Assembly (NCBI GenBank): GCA_000404785.1
Contig: ASNI01000026.1
Span: forward strand, 1 to 35,125
Reading direction: 5' to 3'
Length of the DNA stretch: 35,125 bases
From: Cloacimonetes bacterium SCGC AAA252-N17
Lineage (GTDB): Bacteria; Cloacimonadota; Cloacimonadia; JGIOTU-2
Position 1 is the stretch's first letter, and each line of letters begins with the position of its first letter. The translations under genes were made by a program, and so were the position numbers. Below the pieces are notes generated by a model. The model worked only from the letters and a program-made list of their open reading frames with translations, did no database searches and was not told the origin of the DNA. Below, in pieces: positions 24,285 through 32,208 of this stretch.

Positions 24285-25082
24285 TTATATAAAAAATATT
24301 GTGATAATTCCAATGATCCAGCAGTAAATGGAGAAGTAAAACAACTCGGCTTGTTTGATCATTTTTATAAGAAAGGAAATAGCGAAATAACCCACAATTG
24401 CAGCCACTATACCGCCAAGAATGAAATTCAGCACCACTTCACTTGACGACATTGCACTTTGCATATTTTTTATTTTCAAAATAGTGGCACCGAGAATTGC
24501 AGGGATGGAGAGAAGAAATGAAAATCGTGTCGCCAGATCGCGGGTTCTGCCTGTAAAAATGCCGGTCGTAATTGTCGCCCCTGAACGAGAGATGCCGGGA
24601 ATGATTGCAATACTCTGAGCAAAACCTACCAGTAAAGAAGAGGGAACGCTCATTTTCTTTTTGGTCGTATTCCTAATTTTGTCAGACGCAAAGAGAATAC
24701 CGCCAGTAATGATGAGCATGAAGCCAACAAGAACCGTGTTTTCGAAAAGTGATTCAAAGATGTCCTTAAATGCGAATCCAATTATCGCAGTAATTACTGA
24801 AGCGATGATCAAATGAAAAAGAAGGTGGTGTGCATATTTTATATTTTCGGGAGCATCTTTTCTCCAGTTGAAGATAGACTGGATTATTTCCCATATATCT
24901 TTTCTGAAATAGATGATCACGGCGACAAGTGTGCCAAGGTGCACTGCAATCTCAAAAAGAACACCCGGGTCGTTAAACTTCAGAAGTTTTTGAAAAATCA
25001 CCAAGTGGCCGGAACTGCTTACAGGAAGAAATTCAGTAAGTCCCTGCACAATGCCGAGGATTATTGATTTAAGTGCGGTCAT
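24285..25082 (-). CDS. uppP: Undecaprenyl-diphosphatase (bacitracin resistance type)
   Basis: A 265-residue integral membrane phosphatase that converts undecaprenyl diphosphate to the monophosphate, recycling the lipid carrier for peptidoglycan and other polymers. Both signature motifs are present: GIVQGLTEFLPVSSSGHL near the N-terminus (Glu and Ser catalytic residues) and GFAQSIAIIPGISRSGATI (PGxSRSG) in the second half. About eight hydrophobic segments follow the BacA pattern. Length is normal. Its start overlaps the end of the deacetylase gene by 4 bp. It complements uppS, which makes the same carrier, at the far end of the window. Confidence 0.97.
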   Translation of the reverse strand: MTALKSIILGIVQGLTEFLPVSSSGHLVIFQKLLKFNDPGVLFEIAVHLGTLVAVIIYFRKDIWEIIQSIFNWRKDAPENIKYAHHLLFHLIIASVITAIIGFAFKDIFESLFENTVLVGFMLIITGGILFASDKIRNTTKKKMSVPSSLLVGFAQSIAIIPGISRSGATITTGIFTGRTRDLATRFSFLLSIPAILGATILKIKNMQSAMSSSEVVLNFILGGIVAAIVGYFAISFLIKMIKQAELFYFSIYCWIIGIITIFFI

Positions 25083-26260
25083 AGAACATATTCTTTCGGA
25101 AGCACAATATCTGTGATAGGAACGAGCTCGATATTATTTCCTTCAAGATTTTTCAGTATCTGTTTAAGTTCTTCAATACTGCTTTTTTTTGCATGGGTAA
25201 TGACAATGATCTTGTTTTTTCGCGATGCGAGATCCAATATATTATTTGTTTTTGCAATAACTCTATCAGGATACTCTCCGGAATCGAGGAAGATATCTCT
25301 CTGACAGGTTGGAATTCCCATGTCTTCTGCAAGAGTATAGCCCACAGACTTTGCCGAAGTGCGGCTGTCAAAGAAGCACATGTCATTAGCTTTCAGAATT
25401 TCAAGAACCGGTCTCATGACATACTCATGCTGCGTTGCAAGGGAACCCATATGATTGTTCACACCGATGCACAAGGGGAGTTGTTTGATGAACTTTTTCA
25501 TTCTTTTCTTTATTTCATTTTCAGTTAGATCGACATAGATCGCATTCTTGCCGGGGTCATCTTTCGGGTAAGTTTCCGGCTCCATAGGCACATGTATAAT
25601 GGTTTCCCTGCCTTGATTATACGCTTTTTGCATGATCTCTTCACTATAGGCAAGATCGGGAAGAATGGCAAAAGTGATCGATTTGTTCAGAGCCAAAAAT
25701 TCATCGAGAAGAGGTCCGGAAAAATATCCGAAATCATCAATAATAATTGAGAGTTCTGTGATCTTATCATAGAGACCGCTCGTGTCATTTTTCAAAATGA
25801 GAATGTAGTATTCCTTTGACGCAGGGTCAAAAATTTCCATTTCGATCTTGCTGCCGTCATCGGATTCCTTCACACTCAGTATCTGGCCGCCATTTTCTTT
25901 GACCTTATCAGTAATGAAGATATTGCTGATCGTCAAGCTGAGTTGATTAGAATTTATAGTTATCTCTTTATAAGTTTTATCATCAATTTTGTAGGTTTTG
26001 ATGAACTTGTCAGGAATCTCAAGGCGTTTGAGTGCATACTCAATAATGTTGCCTACTCCCTGTACTTCCGTAGTTTCTTCAGTGACGGAAAGTGTGTGAT
26101 CCCGAGGTGGTTTTTTGAGCGAAATGACCACCTGCCAGATGAAAAAAACAATAATAATAAAAGCTGCGATGACCAGTAGACTCTTGAATTTCAAAAGGGT
26201 ATTTTCGTCTTTCTTTTTTGAAGTTTTCTTCTTATATCGTTTGCGTTGTTTATTTGCCAT
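25079..26260 (-). CDS. Divergent polysaccharide deacetylase family protein (YibQ type)
   Basis: A 393-residue envelope protein with a very basic N-terminus, one membrane anchor (about 28-48, LLVIAAFIIIVFFIWQVVISL), a linker domain, and a C-terminal DUF610-type polysaccharide deacetylase domain. The domain shows LSIIIDDFGYFSGPLLDEFLALNKSITFAILPD (DD pair), IIHVPMEPETYPKDDPG, VNNHMGSLAT (NNHxGS), FFDSRTS and the TCQRDIFLD stretch. These match the 'divergent' family whose function is poorly defined; hydrolysis of an envelope glycan is inference. The catalytic aspartates, the HM and the NNHMGS histidine are conserved, so activity is plausible. It is the first gene of the minus-strand run to era and is divergent from the Por-type operon. 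Confidence 0.9.
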   Translation of the reverse strand: MANKQRKRYKKKTSKKKDENTLLKFKSLLVIAAFIIIVFFIWQVVISLKKPPRDHTLSVTEETTEVQGVGNIIEYALKRLEIPDKFIKTYKIDDKTYKEITINSNQLSLTISNIFITDKVKENGGQILSVKESDDGSKIEMEIFDPASKEYYILILKNDTSGLYDKITELSIIIDDFGYFSGPLLDEFLALNKSITFAILPDLAYSEEIMQKAYNQGRETIIHVPMEPETYPKDDPGKNAIYVDLTENEIKKRMKKFIKQLPLCIGVNNHMGSLATQHEYVMRPVLEILKANDMCFFDSRTSAKSVGYTLAEDMGIPTCQRDIFLDSGEYPDRVIAKTNNILDLASRKNKIIVITHAKKSSIEELKQILKNLEGNNIELVPITDIVLPKEYVL

Positions 26261-26287
26261 ATAGACTTAAAATGAGTAGTGCTTTTT

Positions 26288-26310
26288 CTTTGTCAAAATT
26301 ATTGACAAAG
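26288..26310. promoter_or_regulatory. Perfect palindrome between divergent genes (candidate operator)
   Basis: CTTTGTCAA (26288-26296) and TTGACAAAG (26302-26310) are perfect 9-bp arms separated by 5 bp. The site is 28-50 bp upstream of the deacetylase start and about 170 bp upstream of the Por-type operon. It resembles a repressor site; TTGTCAA-n-TTGACAA loosely recalls redox (Rex-like) operators, but the match is not exact. Confidence 0.45.
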
Positions 26311-26380
26311 ATTTAATTGTACGTGAGTTTTGCTTAACGAATATGAATGGAATTGTTCTTGCATGGTTGATATGATTTTT

Positions 26381-26423
26381 TACATTGTATTATTAAAAAC
26401 AACTCAAGAAATATACATTGTAT
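26381..26423. promoter_or_regulatory. Twin TACATTGTAT sites 33 bp apart upstream of the Por-type operon
   Basis: TACATTGTAT occurs at 26381-26390 and 26414-26423; the second sits in a longer perfect palindrome ATATAC-ATT-GTATAT (26411-26425). The 33-bp spacing is close to three DNA turns, so a dimeric regulator could bind both on one face. A TATTAT at 26388-26393 may be the -10. Confidence 0.4.
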
Positions 26424-26480
26424 ATCTTGTTCAAAGAAGTTCAAATTTTTACAATATTTATAAAATATGAAGGAGAAAGC

Positions 26481-27032
26481 ATGATTGAAATCCGTATGCA
26501 TGGTCGTGGTGGCCAGGGAGCGGTGAAAGCTTCTTTTGTGCTGGCTGAAGCTGCTTTCCAGGGTGGAAAGTATGTTCAGGCATTTCCTCGATTCGGTGTT
26601 GAGCGGCGTGGTGCTCCTGTAGAAGCCTTCACTCGGATTGACGATAAGCCGGTACAGATTCGATCACAAATTTATTACCCGGATGGAGTAATTGTACTTG
26701 ATCCGACGTTGATAGAAGTAGTTGATGTCACCAAGGGTTTGAAGAAAGGCGGGTGGATATTGATCAATTCCGATAAGGATCCTGAGTTTTATGACTTTGG
26801 TGATGACTATAAGGTTTATACTGTTGATGCAACTGAAATTGCAGTTCAAAACAGACTTGGCTCACGTACAGCCCCCATTGTGAACACAGCGATTGTCGGC
26901 GCCCTTGCAAAAATTACCGGTATTGTTACAATTGATGCAGTTTTTAAAGGAATTGATAGTTCTATTCCCCGATTTCAAGAAGAAAACAAGAGTGCTGCTA
27001 AGCAGGCTTATGACTCAATAGCGAGCGGATAG
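26481..27032 (+). CDS. 2-oxoacid:ferredoxin oxidoreductase, gamma subunit
   Basis: The 183-residue gamma subunit of a four-subunit pyruvate/2-oxoisovalerate-type oxidoreductase. It begins MIEIRMHGRGGQGAVKASFVLAEAAF, the conserved gamma opening, followed by GVERRGAPVEAFTRID (usually R-R-G-A-P-V) and GSRTAPIVNTAIVGALAK. ATG 26481 was chosen over an upstream in-frame ATG because an AAGGAG ribosome site lies directly before it and the protein then starts as relatives do. It is the first gene of the gamma-delta-alpha-beta operon, in the same order as archaeal and deep-branching bacterial POR/VOR loci. Substrate (pyruvate or branched-chain 2-oxoacid) is not decidable here. Confidence 0.94.
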   Translation: MIEIRMHGRGGQGAVKASFVLAEAAFQGGKYVQAFPRFGVERRGAPVEAFTRIDDKPVQIRSQIYYPDGVIVLDPTLIEVVDVTKGLKKGGWILINSDKDPEFYDFGDDYKVYTVDATEIAVQNRLGSRTAPIVNTAIVGALAKITGIVTIDAVFKGIDSSIPRFQEENKSAAKQAYDSIASG

Positions 27033-27045
27033 AAAGGATGTGAAT

Positions 27046-27351
27046 ATGGTTATTAAGTTTCAAAATAATGATAAGCCGGTTAGGATCACCGGCGCGAAAG
27101 ATATGCCTCCAATGCCTGCTGCGCTTGGCTCAATGCGTCAGAACAAAACAGGCAGCTGGCGAAATGTCCGCCCTGTCATCGATTATGATAAATGCATAAA
27201 ATGCTTTATCTGCTGGAAATTTTGTCCCGAACCTGCGATCAAGATCGTGGATGAACTTCCTGTCATCGATTATGATTATTGCAAAGGATGTCTTATGTGT
27301 GCAGAAGAATGCCCCAAAGATGCAATTGGTTTCGAAAAGGAGGGTAAATGA
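27046..27351 (+). CDS. 2-oxoacid:ferredoxin oxidoreductase, delta (ferredoxin) subunit
   Basis: A 101-residue 2[4Fe-4S] ferredoxin-type subunit. Cluster motifs are CIKCFICWKFCPEPA and CKGCLMCAEECPKDA, each with the CxxCxxCxxxCP spacing. It carries electrons from the thiamine-bound intermediate to soluble ferredoxin. ATG 27046 is preferred over an in-frame GTG six bases earlier because AAAGG lies 8 nt upstream. The gap to the gamma gene is 13 nt and the end overlaps the alpha start by 4 bp (ATGA). Confidence 0.95.
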   Translation: MVIKFQNNDKPVRITGAKDMPPMPAALGSMRQNKTGSWRNVRPVIDYDKCIKCFICWKFCPEPAIKIVDELPVIDYDYCKGCLMCAEECPKDAIGFEKEGK

Positions 27352-28496
27352 AAAAGACAATGATTGGAAACTATGCAGCTTCTTGGGGTGCACAGCTTGC
27401 TCGAGTGCAAGTAATTGCCGCATATCCGATCACACCCCAGACGCTCATTGTTGAAAAATTATCAGATATCGTGGCTGATGGTGAGCTTGATGCGAAATTC
27501 ATCAAGGTAGAATCAGAACATTCTGCAATGGCAGCTTGTATTGGTGCTTCTGCAACCGGTGCACGAGCATATACTGCAACCAGTGCTCAGGGCTTGGCTC
27601 TTATGCATGAAATGCTTCACTGGGCAGCGCTCGCAAGAATGCCGATAGTAATGACCAATGTGAACAGAGCAATGGCTCCGGGTTGGTCGATCTGGGCAGA
27701 CCAGAATGACAGTCTTTCACAAAGAGATACCGGATGGATGCAGATCTATGCTTCGAGCGCACAGGAAATACTTGATTCAACACTAATTGGATATAAAGTA
27801 AGTGAAAAAGTATTACTGCCGACCCTCATCTCCTTTGATGCTTTTTTTCTTTCCCACACTATGGAAGTTGTTGATATGCCGGAAATTGAATTAATTGATA
27901 AATACCTTCCACCTTATAAACCTGAATACAAAATGGATGTGAATGATCCCCGTTCTTTTGGCGCTCTCACAGACGAGCAGTATTACTATGAATTCCGCTA
28001 TAAGATGCAGAAAGCTATGGACGAAGCAGTTGATGTCATCAAAGAAGCCGGCAAAGAATATGAAAAAATTACCGGCAGAGCTTATAATCTGATCCATCCA
28101 TACAGATGTGAAGATGCAGATATGATACTTGTTACTTCAGGAACTATCGCAGAGACTACAAATGTTGCTGTTGATGAACTTCGTGCAGAAGGCAAGAAGG
28201 TTGGTAATCTACGAATCCGCGTGATCCGTCCTTATCCAAAGAAAGAAATTCTGGAAGTGGTCAAGGGTGTGAAAAAACTTGCTGTAATCGACAGGAACAT
28301 CTCGCCAGGTTATTCCGGTATTTTCTCCCAGGAATTGAAATCAGCTTTATATAATGAAGTAGATATTCCGGTGCGTTCTTATATTGCAGGACTTGGCGGG
28401 CGCGATGTAAAAATAGAGGATATTAAAGATATGGCAAATGATACACTCAAGAATGATGCCCCAAATGACCTAATATGGAAAGGAGTCAAAATATGA
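27348..28496 (+). CDS. 2-oxoacid:ferredoxin oxidoreductase, alpha subunit
   Basis: A 382-residue alpha subunit. The N-terminal pyrimidine-binding domain shows AAYPITPQTLIVEKLSDIVADGELDAKFIKVESEHSAMAACIGASATGARAYTATSAQGLALMHEMLHWAALARMPIVM. The middle has NRAMAPGWSIWADQNDSLSQRDTGWMQIYASS, where relatives bind substrate. The transketolase C-terminal-like domain ends RIRVIRPYPKKEILEVVKGVKKLAVIDRN. Length is normal (about 380-400). It overlaps delta (4 bp) and beta (4 bp), so the four genes are translationally coupled. The fused single-chain PFOR common in many bacteria is absent; this is the separate-subunit form. Confidence 0.95.
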   Translation: MKKTMIGNYAASWGAQLARVQVIAAYPITPQTLIVEKLSDIVADGELDAKFIKVESEHSAMAACIGASATGARAYTATSAQGLALMHEMLHWAALARMPIVMTNVNRAMAPGWSIWADQNDSLSQRDTGWMQIYASSAQEILDSTLIGYKVSEKVLLPTLISFDAFFLSHTMEVVDMPEIELIDKYLPPYKPEYKMDVNDPRSFGALTDEQYYYEFRYKMQKAMDEAVDVIKEAGKEYEKITGRAYNLIHPYRCEDADMILVTSGTIAETTNVAVDELRAEGKKVGNLRIRVIRPYPKKEILEVVKGVKKLAVIDRNISPGYSGIFSQELKSALYNEVDIPVRSYIAGLGGRDVKIEDIKDMANDTLKNDAPNDLIWKGVKI

Positions 28497-29368
28497 GATT
28501 AACAATTCCTGAACACGAAATAATGACTCCCGGTCACCTTGCCTGCCAGGGATGCGGCGGTTCACTTGGGATGCGCTATGCACTAAAAGTGTTTGGCAAA
28601 AATACAATGCTTTCCATTCCCGCCTGCTGCTGGGCAGTGATAGATGGTCCCTTTCCTTATACGTCTGTGAACGTACCTCTCTTTCATACTGCCTTTGAAA
28701 CTGCTGCAATTATGGCATCAGGAATAAAGGCAGGTCTTATGGTGCAGGGAAAAGATACAACAAATGTAATTGCCTGGGCTGGAGATGGTGGCACTTTTGA
28801 TATCGGTTTGCAGGCAATTTCAGGTGCAGCAGAAAGAAATGATGACATTACCTATATTGTGTATGATAATGAAGCATATATGAACACAGGTATTCAGCGC
28901 AGTTCTGCGACTCCTCACGGTGCATGGACAACTACTACTCCTGTAAAGCACTACAAGAAAGGACCGAAGAAGAACATGGTCGAGATCATGGCTGCTCATC
29001 GCATTCCTTACACTGCAACTGCATCAGTGGGATACCCGGAAGATTTCTGTAAGAAACTTGAGAAAGCAAAGAACACGAAAGGATTCAAATTTCTCCATTT
29101 GCTTGCACCTTGTCCCACAGGATGGAAATATGACCCGAGATATACTATCAAATTAGCAAAGCTCGCGGTTCAAACTAATTACTTCCCGCTTTATGAAATT
29201 ATTGATGGAATTCACTACAAGCAAACTATGAAAGTGAAAGAACGAAAACCCATCAAAGAGTACTTAAAGTATCAGGGAAGGTTCAAACATTTGCATGAAG
29301 ATGAAGTGCAGTTTCTTCAGGATTTCATAGATGAAAACTACGGACTCCTCAGGACGAAATTAGAGTAA
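28493..29368 (+). CDS. 2-oxoacid:ferredoxin oxidoreductase, beta (TPP) subunit
   Basis: A 291-residue thiamine-pyrophosphate subunit. Cysteines for its own [4Fe-4S] cluster lie in LACQGCGGSLGMRY and further in PCPTGW. The TPP motif is AWAGDGGTFDIGLQAISGAAERNDDITYIVYDNEAYMNTG. ATG 28493 follows an AAGGAG ribosome site and overlaps the alpha stop (ATGA); an upstream ATG six codons earlier has no such site. Extended HxxK and PKKNMVEIMAAH sequences match the POR beta type. It closes the operon. A 14-bp A/T palindrome about 300 nt downstream may terminate the message. Confidence 0.95.
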   Translation: MRLTIPEHEIMTPGHLACQGCGGSLGMRYALKVFGKNTMLSIPACCWAVIDGPFPYTSVNVPLFHTAFETAAIMASGIKAGLMVQGKDTTNVIAWAGDGGTFDIGLQAISGAAERNDDITYIVYDNEAYMNTGIQRSSATPHGAWTTTTPVKHYKKGPKKNMVEIMAAHRIPYTATASVGYPEDFCKKLEKAKNTKGFKFLHLLAPCPTGWKYDPRYTIKLAKLAVQTNYFPLYEIIDGIHYKQTMKVKERKPIKEYLKYQGRFKHLHEDEVQFLQDFIDENYGLLRTKLE

Positions 29369-29403
29369 TTGTGATAATAAATTCAAATCCCCTCTTTGCA
29401 GAA

Positions 29404-29659
29404 AGCTGTCCATTACACACAAATATTAATTAGCCTCGTAGAGGTGTAATATTTGTAGCCGATTGCGTTAGAGACCGTAATGTAGAAAAGATATTATAAA
29501 GCTCCATAGGAGCGATATATTTCGCCCTTATAGGGCTATCAATTAGGCTTCTTTTTTACCGAGGATTTACATCCTCAGCTATAAATATTTCACCGCTGCG
29601 CGGCTATACATATTTCACGAACCTAAAGTCAGTTACAAACTTGTGTGTAATGGACAGCT
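29404..29659. repeat. Inverted-repeat-bounded array of small hairpins
   Basis: A perfect 19-bp inverted repeat, AGCTGTCCATTACACACAA (29404-29422) and its complement (29641-29659), encloses 218 bp. Weaker similarity extends outward through CCTCTTT on both sides. Inside are at least five short hairpins: CCTC/GAGG (29434-29444), GCTCC/GGAGC (29501-29513), GCCCT/AGGGC (29524-29536), GAGGAT/ATCCTC (29561-29576) and CCGC/GCGG (29593-29603). Their stems differ, but several are separated by similar spacers of the form TATA-ATATTTC. The unit looks like a non-coding mobile or structural element. Confidence 0.75.
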
Positions 29660-29674
29660 CTTTTCAGAAAGAGG

Positions 29675-29706
29675 TAATTAATTTTTTTAATAAAAAAAAT
29701 TAATTA
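29675..29706. terminator. 14-bp A/T palindrome, possible bidirectional terminator
   Basis: TAATTAATTTTTTT (29675-29688) pairs exactly with AAAAAAATTAATTA (29693-29706) around a 4-nt loop. It follows the hairpin array and precedes the promoter at 29711. It may separate the Por-type operon from the small transcript. The stem is all A/T, so terminator strength is uncertain. Confidence 0.4.
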
Positions 29707-29710
29707 AAAC

Positions 29711-29739
29711 TTGACACGTTTTTTTTATAGGATTTATAT
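29711..29739 (+). promoter_or_regulatory. Strong sigma-70-type promoter without a coding gene behind it
   Basis: TTGACA (29711-29716), exactly 17 bp, then TTATAT (29734-29739). This is the best -35/-10 pair I found in the window. No reading frame with a ribosome site starts downstream on this strand; a terminator follows within 70 bp. Confidence 0.65.
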
Positions 29740-29745
29740 TAGTGT

Positions 29746-29807
29746 CCTCATAATTCCCTCCTTTACTCTTAGTAGAGTCGAGCCGCTTCCCCGGCGGCTC
29801 GTTTTTT
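29746..29807 (+). ncRNA. Candidate ~60-nt small RNA with an anti-Shine-Dalgarno segment
   Basis: A transcript starting about 7 nt after the -10 and ending at the T-tract of the hairpin would be about 60 nt. Its 5' part is unpaired and C/U-rich and contains CCTCCTTTA (29757-29765), the anti-Shine-Dalgarno sequence of 16S rRNA. A small hairpin ACTCT-TAGT-AGAGT (29765-29778) follows, then the terminator stem. The alternative reading: the opposite strand has AAAGGAGG six bases before ATG, but that frame is only five codons (MRTLI), so it could be the ruin of a gene start. The promoter-terminator pairing favours an RNA gene, at moderate confidence. Confidence 0.45.
29779..29807 (+). terminator. 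Rho-independent terminator
   Basis: Stem CGAGCCGC (29779-29786) pairs with GCGGCTCG (29794-29801), followed by six T. On the plus strand it ends the short transcript from 29711. On the minus strand it lies just after comEC, whose stop codon touches the T-tract, and may help end that message too, though without a U-tract. Confidence 0.85.
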
Positions 29808-32187
29808 ATATATCACAATCAATAACTTCTCTTTCAGAAATCATTGTTTTGATCTTTAGAGTATTACCTCCGTACAAAAAAATTACTGCCCCATCTTGAT
29901 CTGTACGGAATAATTCATTTATAGAACTATCTAACCTCTCAACGATTTCTTCATCGGGATGATCATATCTATTTTTTGTTCCAACAGAAATTACAGCATA
30001 TTCTGGTGAAACATATTCCAAAAAATCAAGAGTTGAAGAACTATTGCTGCCATGATGTCCAACTTTTAAAAGATCCGAATCAAGTTTATTTCCCCAATTT
30101 TCAACAAGAATTGCTTCAACTTCCTTCTCTGCATCTCCGGTTAAAAGTACAGAAAGGTCACCATATTCAATTTTTATCACGATTGAATAATTATTTACGT
30201 TGGCCTCGTTCTTATATTCATAAGTAGGATGAAGAATTTTGAGGTTGATTGCCTCAAACTCCTCAAAGACAAGTGAGGTATCTGCATAGATAATTTCTAT
30301 ATCATTATCATCAATAAATGTTAGAACATTATCATAAAGCTGGGATTCATAATCACATCTGGGAAGCAGTACTTTATCTATTTTGAGATTGTTCATTACA
30401 GCTTGAGCACCCCCAATATGATCCGCATGAGGATGGGTAAGGACAAGAAGGTCTATCTCCTTAATTCCACGTGCTTTAAAGTATGGAACAACAACCAGTT
30501 CTCCATAATCCCTTCGCATAGTTTTATCGCCAGTATCGATGAGTATTGTTTTACGATCGGGTGTGCGGATAACTATCGCATCACCCTGTCCTACATCGAG
30601 GACTGTGATCTCAAGATTTCTTTCCAGTAATAATCCGGGAACTATTAGAATTGATGCGGTCAAAATTGAAAAGGAAAGAAATTTATATAGTTTTATCTTC
30701 GTATTGTCTGTATTTTTCCAAAGTAAGATTAAAAAAAGCAATACTGCATATAGAGCAATGATCTGAAATTCACTCATATAAAGAAAATCGAAAAGAAGAA
30801 TTCTGTGTATTGCAACAAGGCGAGAAATCGCAAAAACGATAAAAAGTAACAACTTATTTGCCGCAGCATAAATGGCACATATTGCAGAAATTGGAAACAA
30901 AATTGAAAAAATGGAGAGGGGAAGCGCCAGTGAAATAAGGGGAATCGCTATCACATTTGCAATTATTCCGCCAAGCGCAAGTGTATGGAAATAGTGAATA
31001 GTAAGCGGCGCAAGAACTATCTGAACCATCAAACTCAATAGTACAAGATTCAACAGCCAGAAGATTTTTGGATGATTTTTTCGAAGCGGATTTAATTTTT
31101 GAGAGAGATACTGAAAGATAACAAGAATGGCAAAGACCGATATAAATGAAAGCTGAAATCCGATGCTGAATAGCTGTAAGGGATTGATAACCAAAATGAT
31201 AAAAGCGGCTGCAAAAAGAATATTTATGGTACTGGTCCTTCTCTGTAATATTTTTGCCAATAGCACTAAGCTGATCATAATCACTGCTCGCTGAACAGAA
31301 GGAACAGCATGAGCAAGCAGCATATAATACATTAGTAAAATTATTGTAAGAATTCGAGCTGCAGTTCGATTTCTTAATACTATCTGGAAGATCGTCAGAA
31401 AGATGAGCGCGATCACTCCAGTATGCAACCCGCTGACAGCAAGTATGTGTGACAATCCCGATGAAGCAAAATCCTGTCTTAATTGCAATGGCAGAGAACT
31501 CTTTTCACCAAGAAGGATCGCTTTCAGGAAGCCGGAATATTTTGGTGAATAAAATCTATCGATTCGAGCTCTAATCCAGTTTCTGGGCACAACAATGAGA
31601 TAATAATAAAGGTTTTTTGATTCATTTGTAATCGTATAATCAGATTTATAAAGGTACGAAAGCCCGTGAATATTATTGTTCTCAAGGTATTCCCGATAAT
31701 TAAAACTGTATGGATTGTTGCTCTTTAACGGTCGAAAGATCGTTCCATTATAACAGATATGATCTCCATAAGAAGGAACAGCATTACTATATTTGTCCTT
31801 TATTGTAAGACGAATATTACCCAGCACAGGAACGCCTTCGAGCTTAGTAAGCTTAACTATACAAGTGATCTTATCAGATGAAACTTCGGGTTCTTCAATT
31901 ATTTGTCCCTCAATCTGAACCTTCTCAATGCCCAGATGATCAATGAAATGTGCAATATGATGTTCCGTCTGAAGCTGACTGATTTGAAATCTGAATATCC
32001 CGAAAAGAATAAGCAAGCCAATTATCGGAAATAGAGGTCGCTTTTTATGAATTAGAAGAAATGTCGCAGCAAAAAGGAGTGCAATTGCAATGTGAAGAAT
32101 TGGAACGGAGAAAAATGAACCCAGAAGTAATCCTGCAATAAAACATGTAGTAATGGGAATAAATGGATGATTGAAGATATTCCTCAT
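29806..32187 (-). CDS. comEC: ComEC/Rec2 DNA internalisation channel with metallo-beta-lactamase domain
   Basis: A 793-residue membrane protein that moves single-stranded DNA across the inner membrane in natural transformation. Order: N-terminal hydrophobic segments (about 1-65), the DUF4131/OB-like region, the Competence domain with ILLGEKSSLPLQLRQDFASSGLSHILAVSGLHTGVI followed by multiple membrane helices (about 230-500), and a C-terminal metallo-beta-lactamase domain. That domain shows LDVGQGDAIVIRTPDRKTILIDTGD, LTHPHADHIGGAQ (about 581-593) and LLKVGHHGSNSSS. All parts are present and the length is normal for the long form. It follows dxr with 21 bp between them. In many genomes rseP occupies this place after dxr. 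No other competence genes are in the window. Confidence 0.93.
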   Translation of the reverse strand: MRNIFNHPFIPITTCFIAGLLLGSFFSVPILHIAIALLFAATFLLIHKKRPLFPIIGLLILFGIFRFQISQLQTEHHIAHFIDHLGIEKVQIEGQIIEEPEVSSDKITCIVKLTKLEGVPVLGNIRLTIKDKYSNAVPSYGDHICYNGTIFRPLKSNNPYSFNYREYLENNNIHGLSYLYKSDYTITNESKNLYYYLIVVPRNWIRARIDRFYSPKYSGFLKAILLGEKSSLPLQLRQDFASSGLSHILAVSGLHTGVIALIFLTIFQIVLRNRTAARILTIILLMYYMLLAHAVPSVQRAVIMISLVLLAKILQRRTSTINILFAAAFIILVINPLQLFSIGFQLSFISVFAILVIFQYLSQKLNPLRKNHPKIFWLLNLVLLSLMVQIVLAPLTIHYFHTLALGGIIANVIAIPLISLALPLSIFSILFPISAICAIYAAANKLLLFIVFAISRLVAIHRILLFDFLYMSEFQIIALYAVLLFLILLWKNTDNTKIKLYKFLSFSILTASILIVPGLLLERNLEITVLDVGQGDAIVIRTPDRKTILIDTGDKTMRRDYGELVVVPYFKARGIKEIDLLVLTHPHADHIGGAQAVMNNLKIDKVLLPRCDYESQLYDNVLTFIDDNDIEIIYADTSLVFEEFEAINLKILHPTYEYKNEANVNNYSIVIKIEYGDLSVLLTGDAEKEVEAILVENWGNKLDSDLLKVGHHGSNSSSTLDFLEYVSPEYAVISVGTKNRYDHPDEEIVERLDSSINELFRTDQDGAVIFLYGGNTLKIKTMISEREVIDCDI

Positions 32188-32208
32188 AATGCGCCAAGCA
32201 TGATCCTT

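Noticed and set aside
29404..29659. CRISPR-like array
   Set aside because: The repeated units have different stem sequences, no constant repeat of 25-36 nt, irregular spacing and no cas genes. Better described as a string of hairpins.
29711..29899. 62-codon plus-strand frame near the candidate small RNA
   Set aside because: It runs through a terminator hairpin and into comEC on the opposite strand, with no ribosome site. Not supported as a protein.
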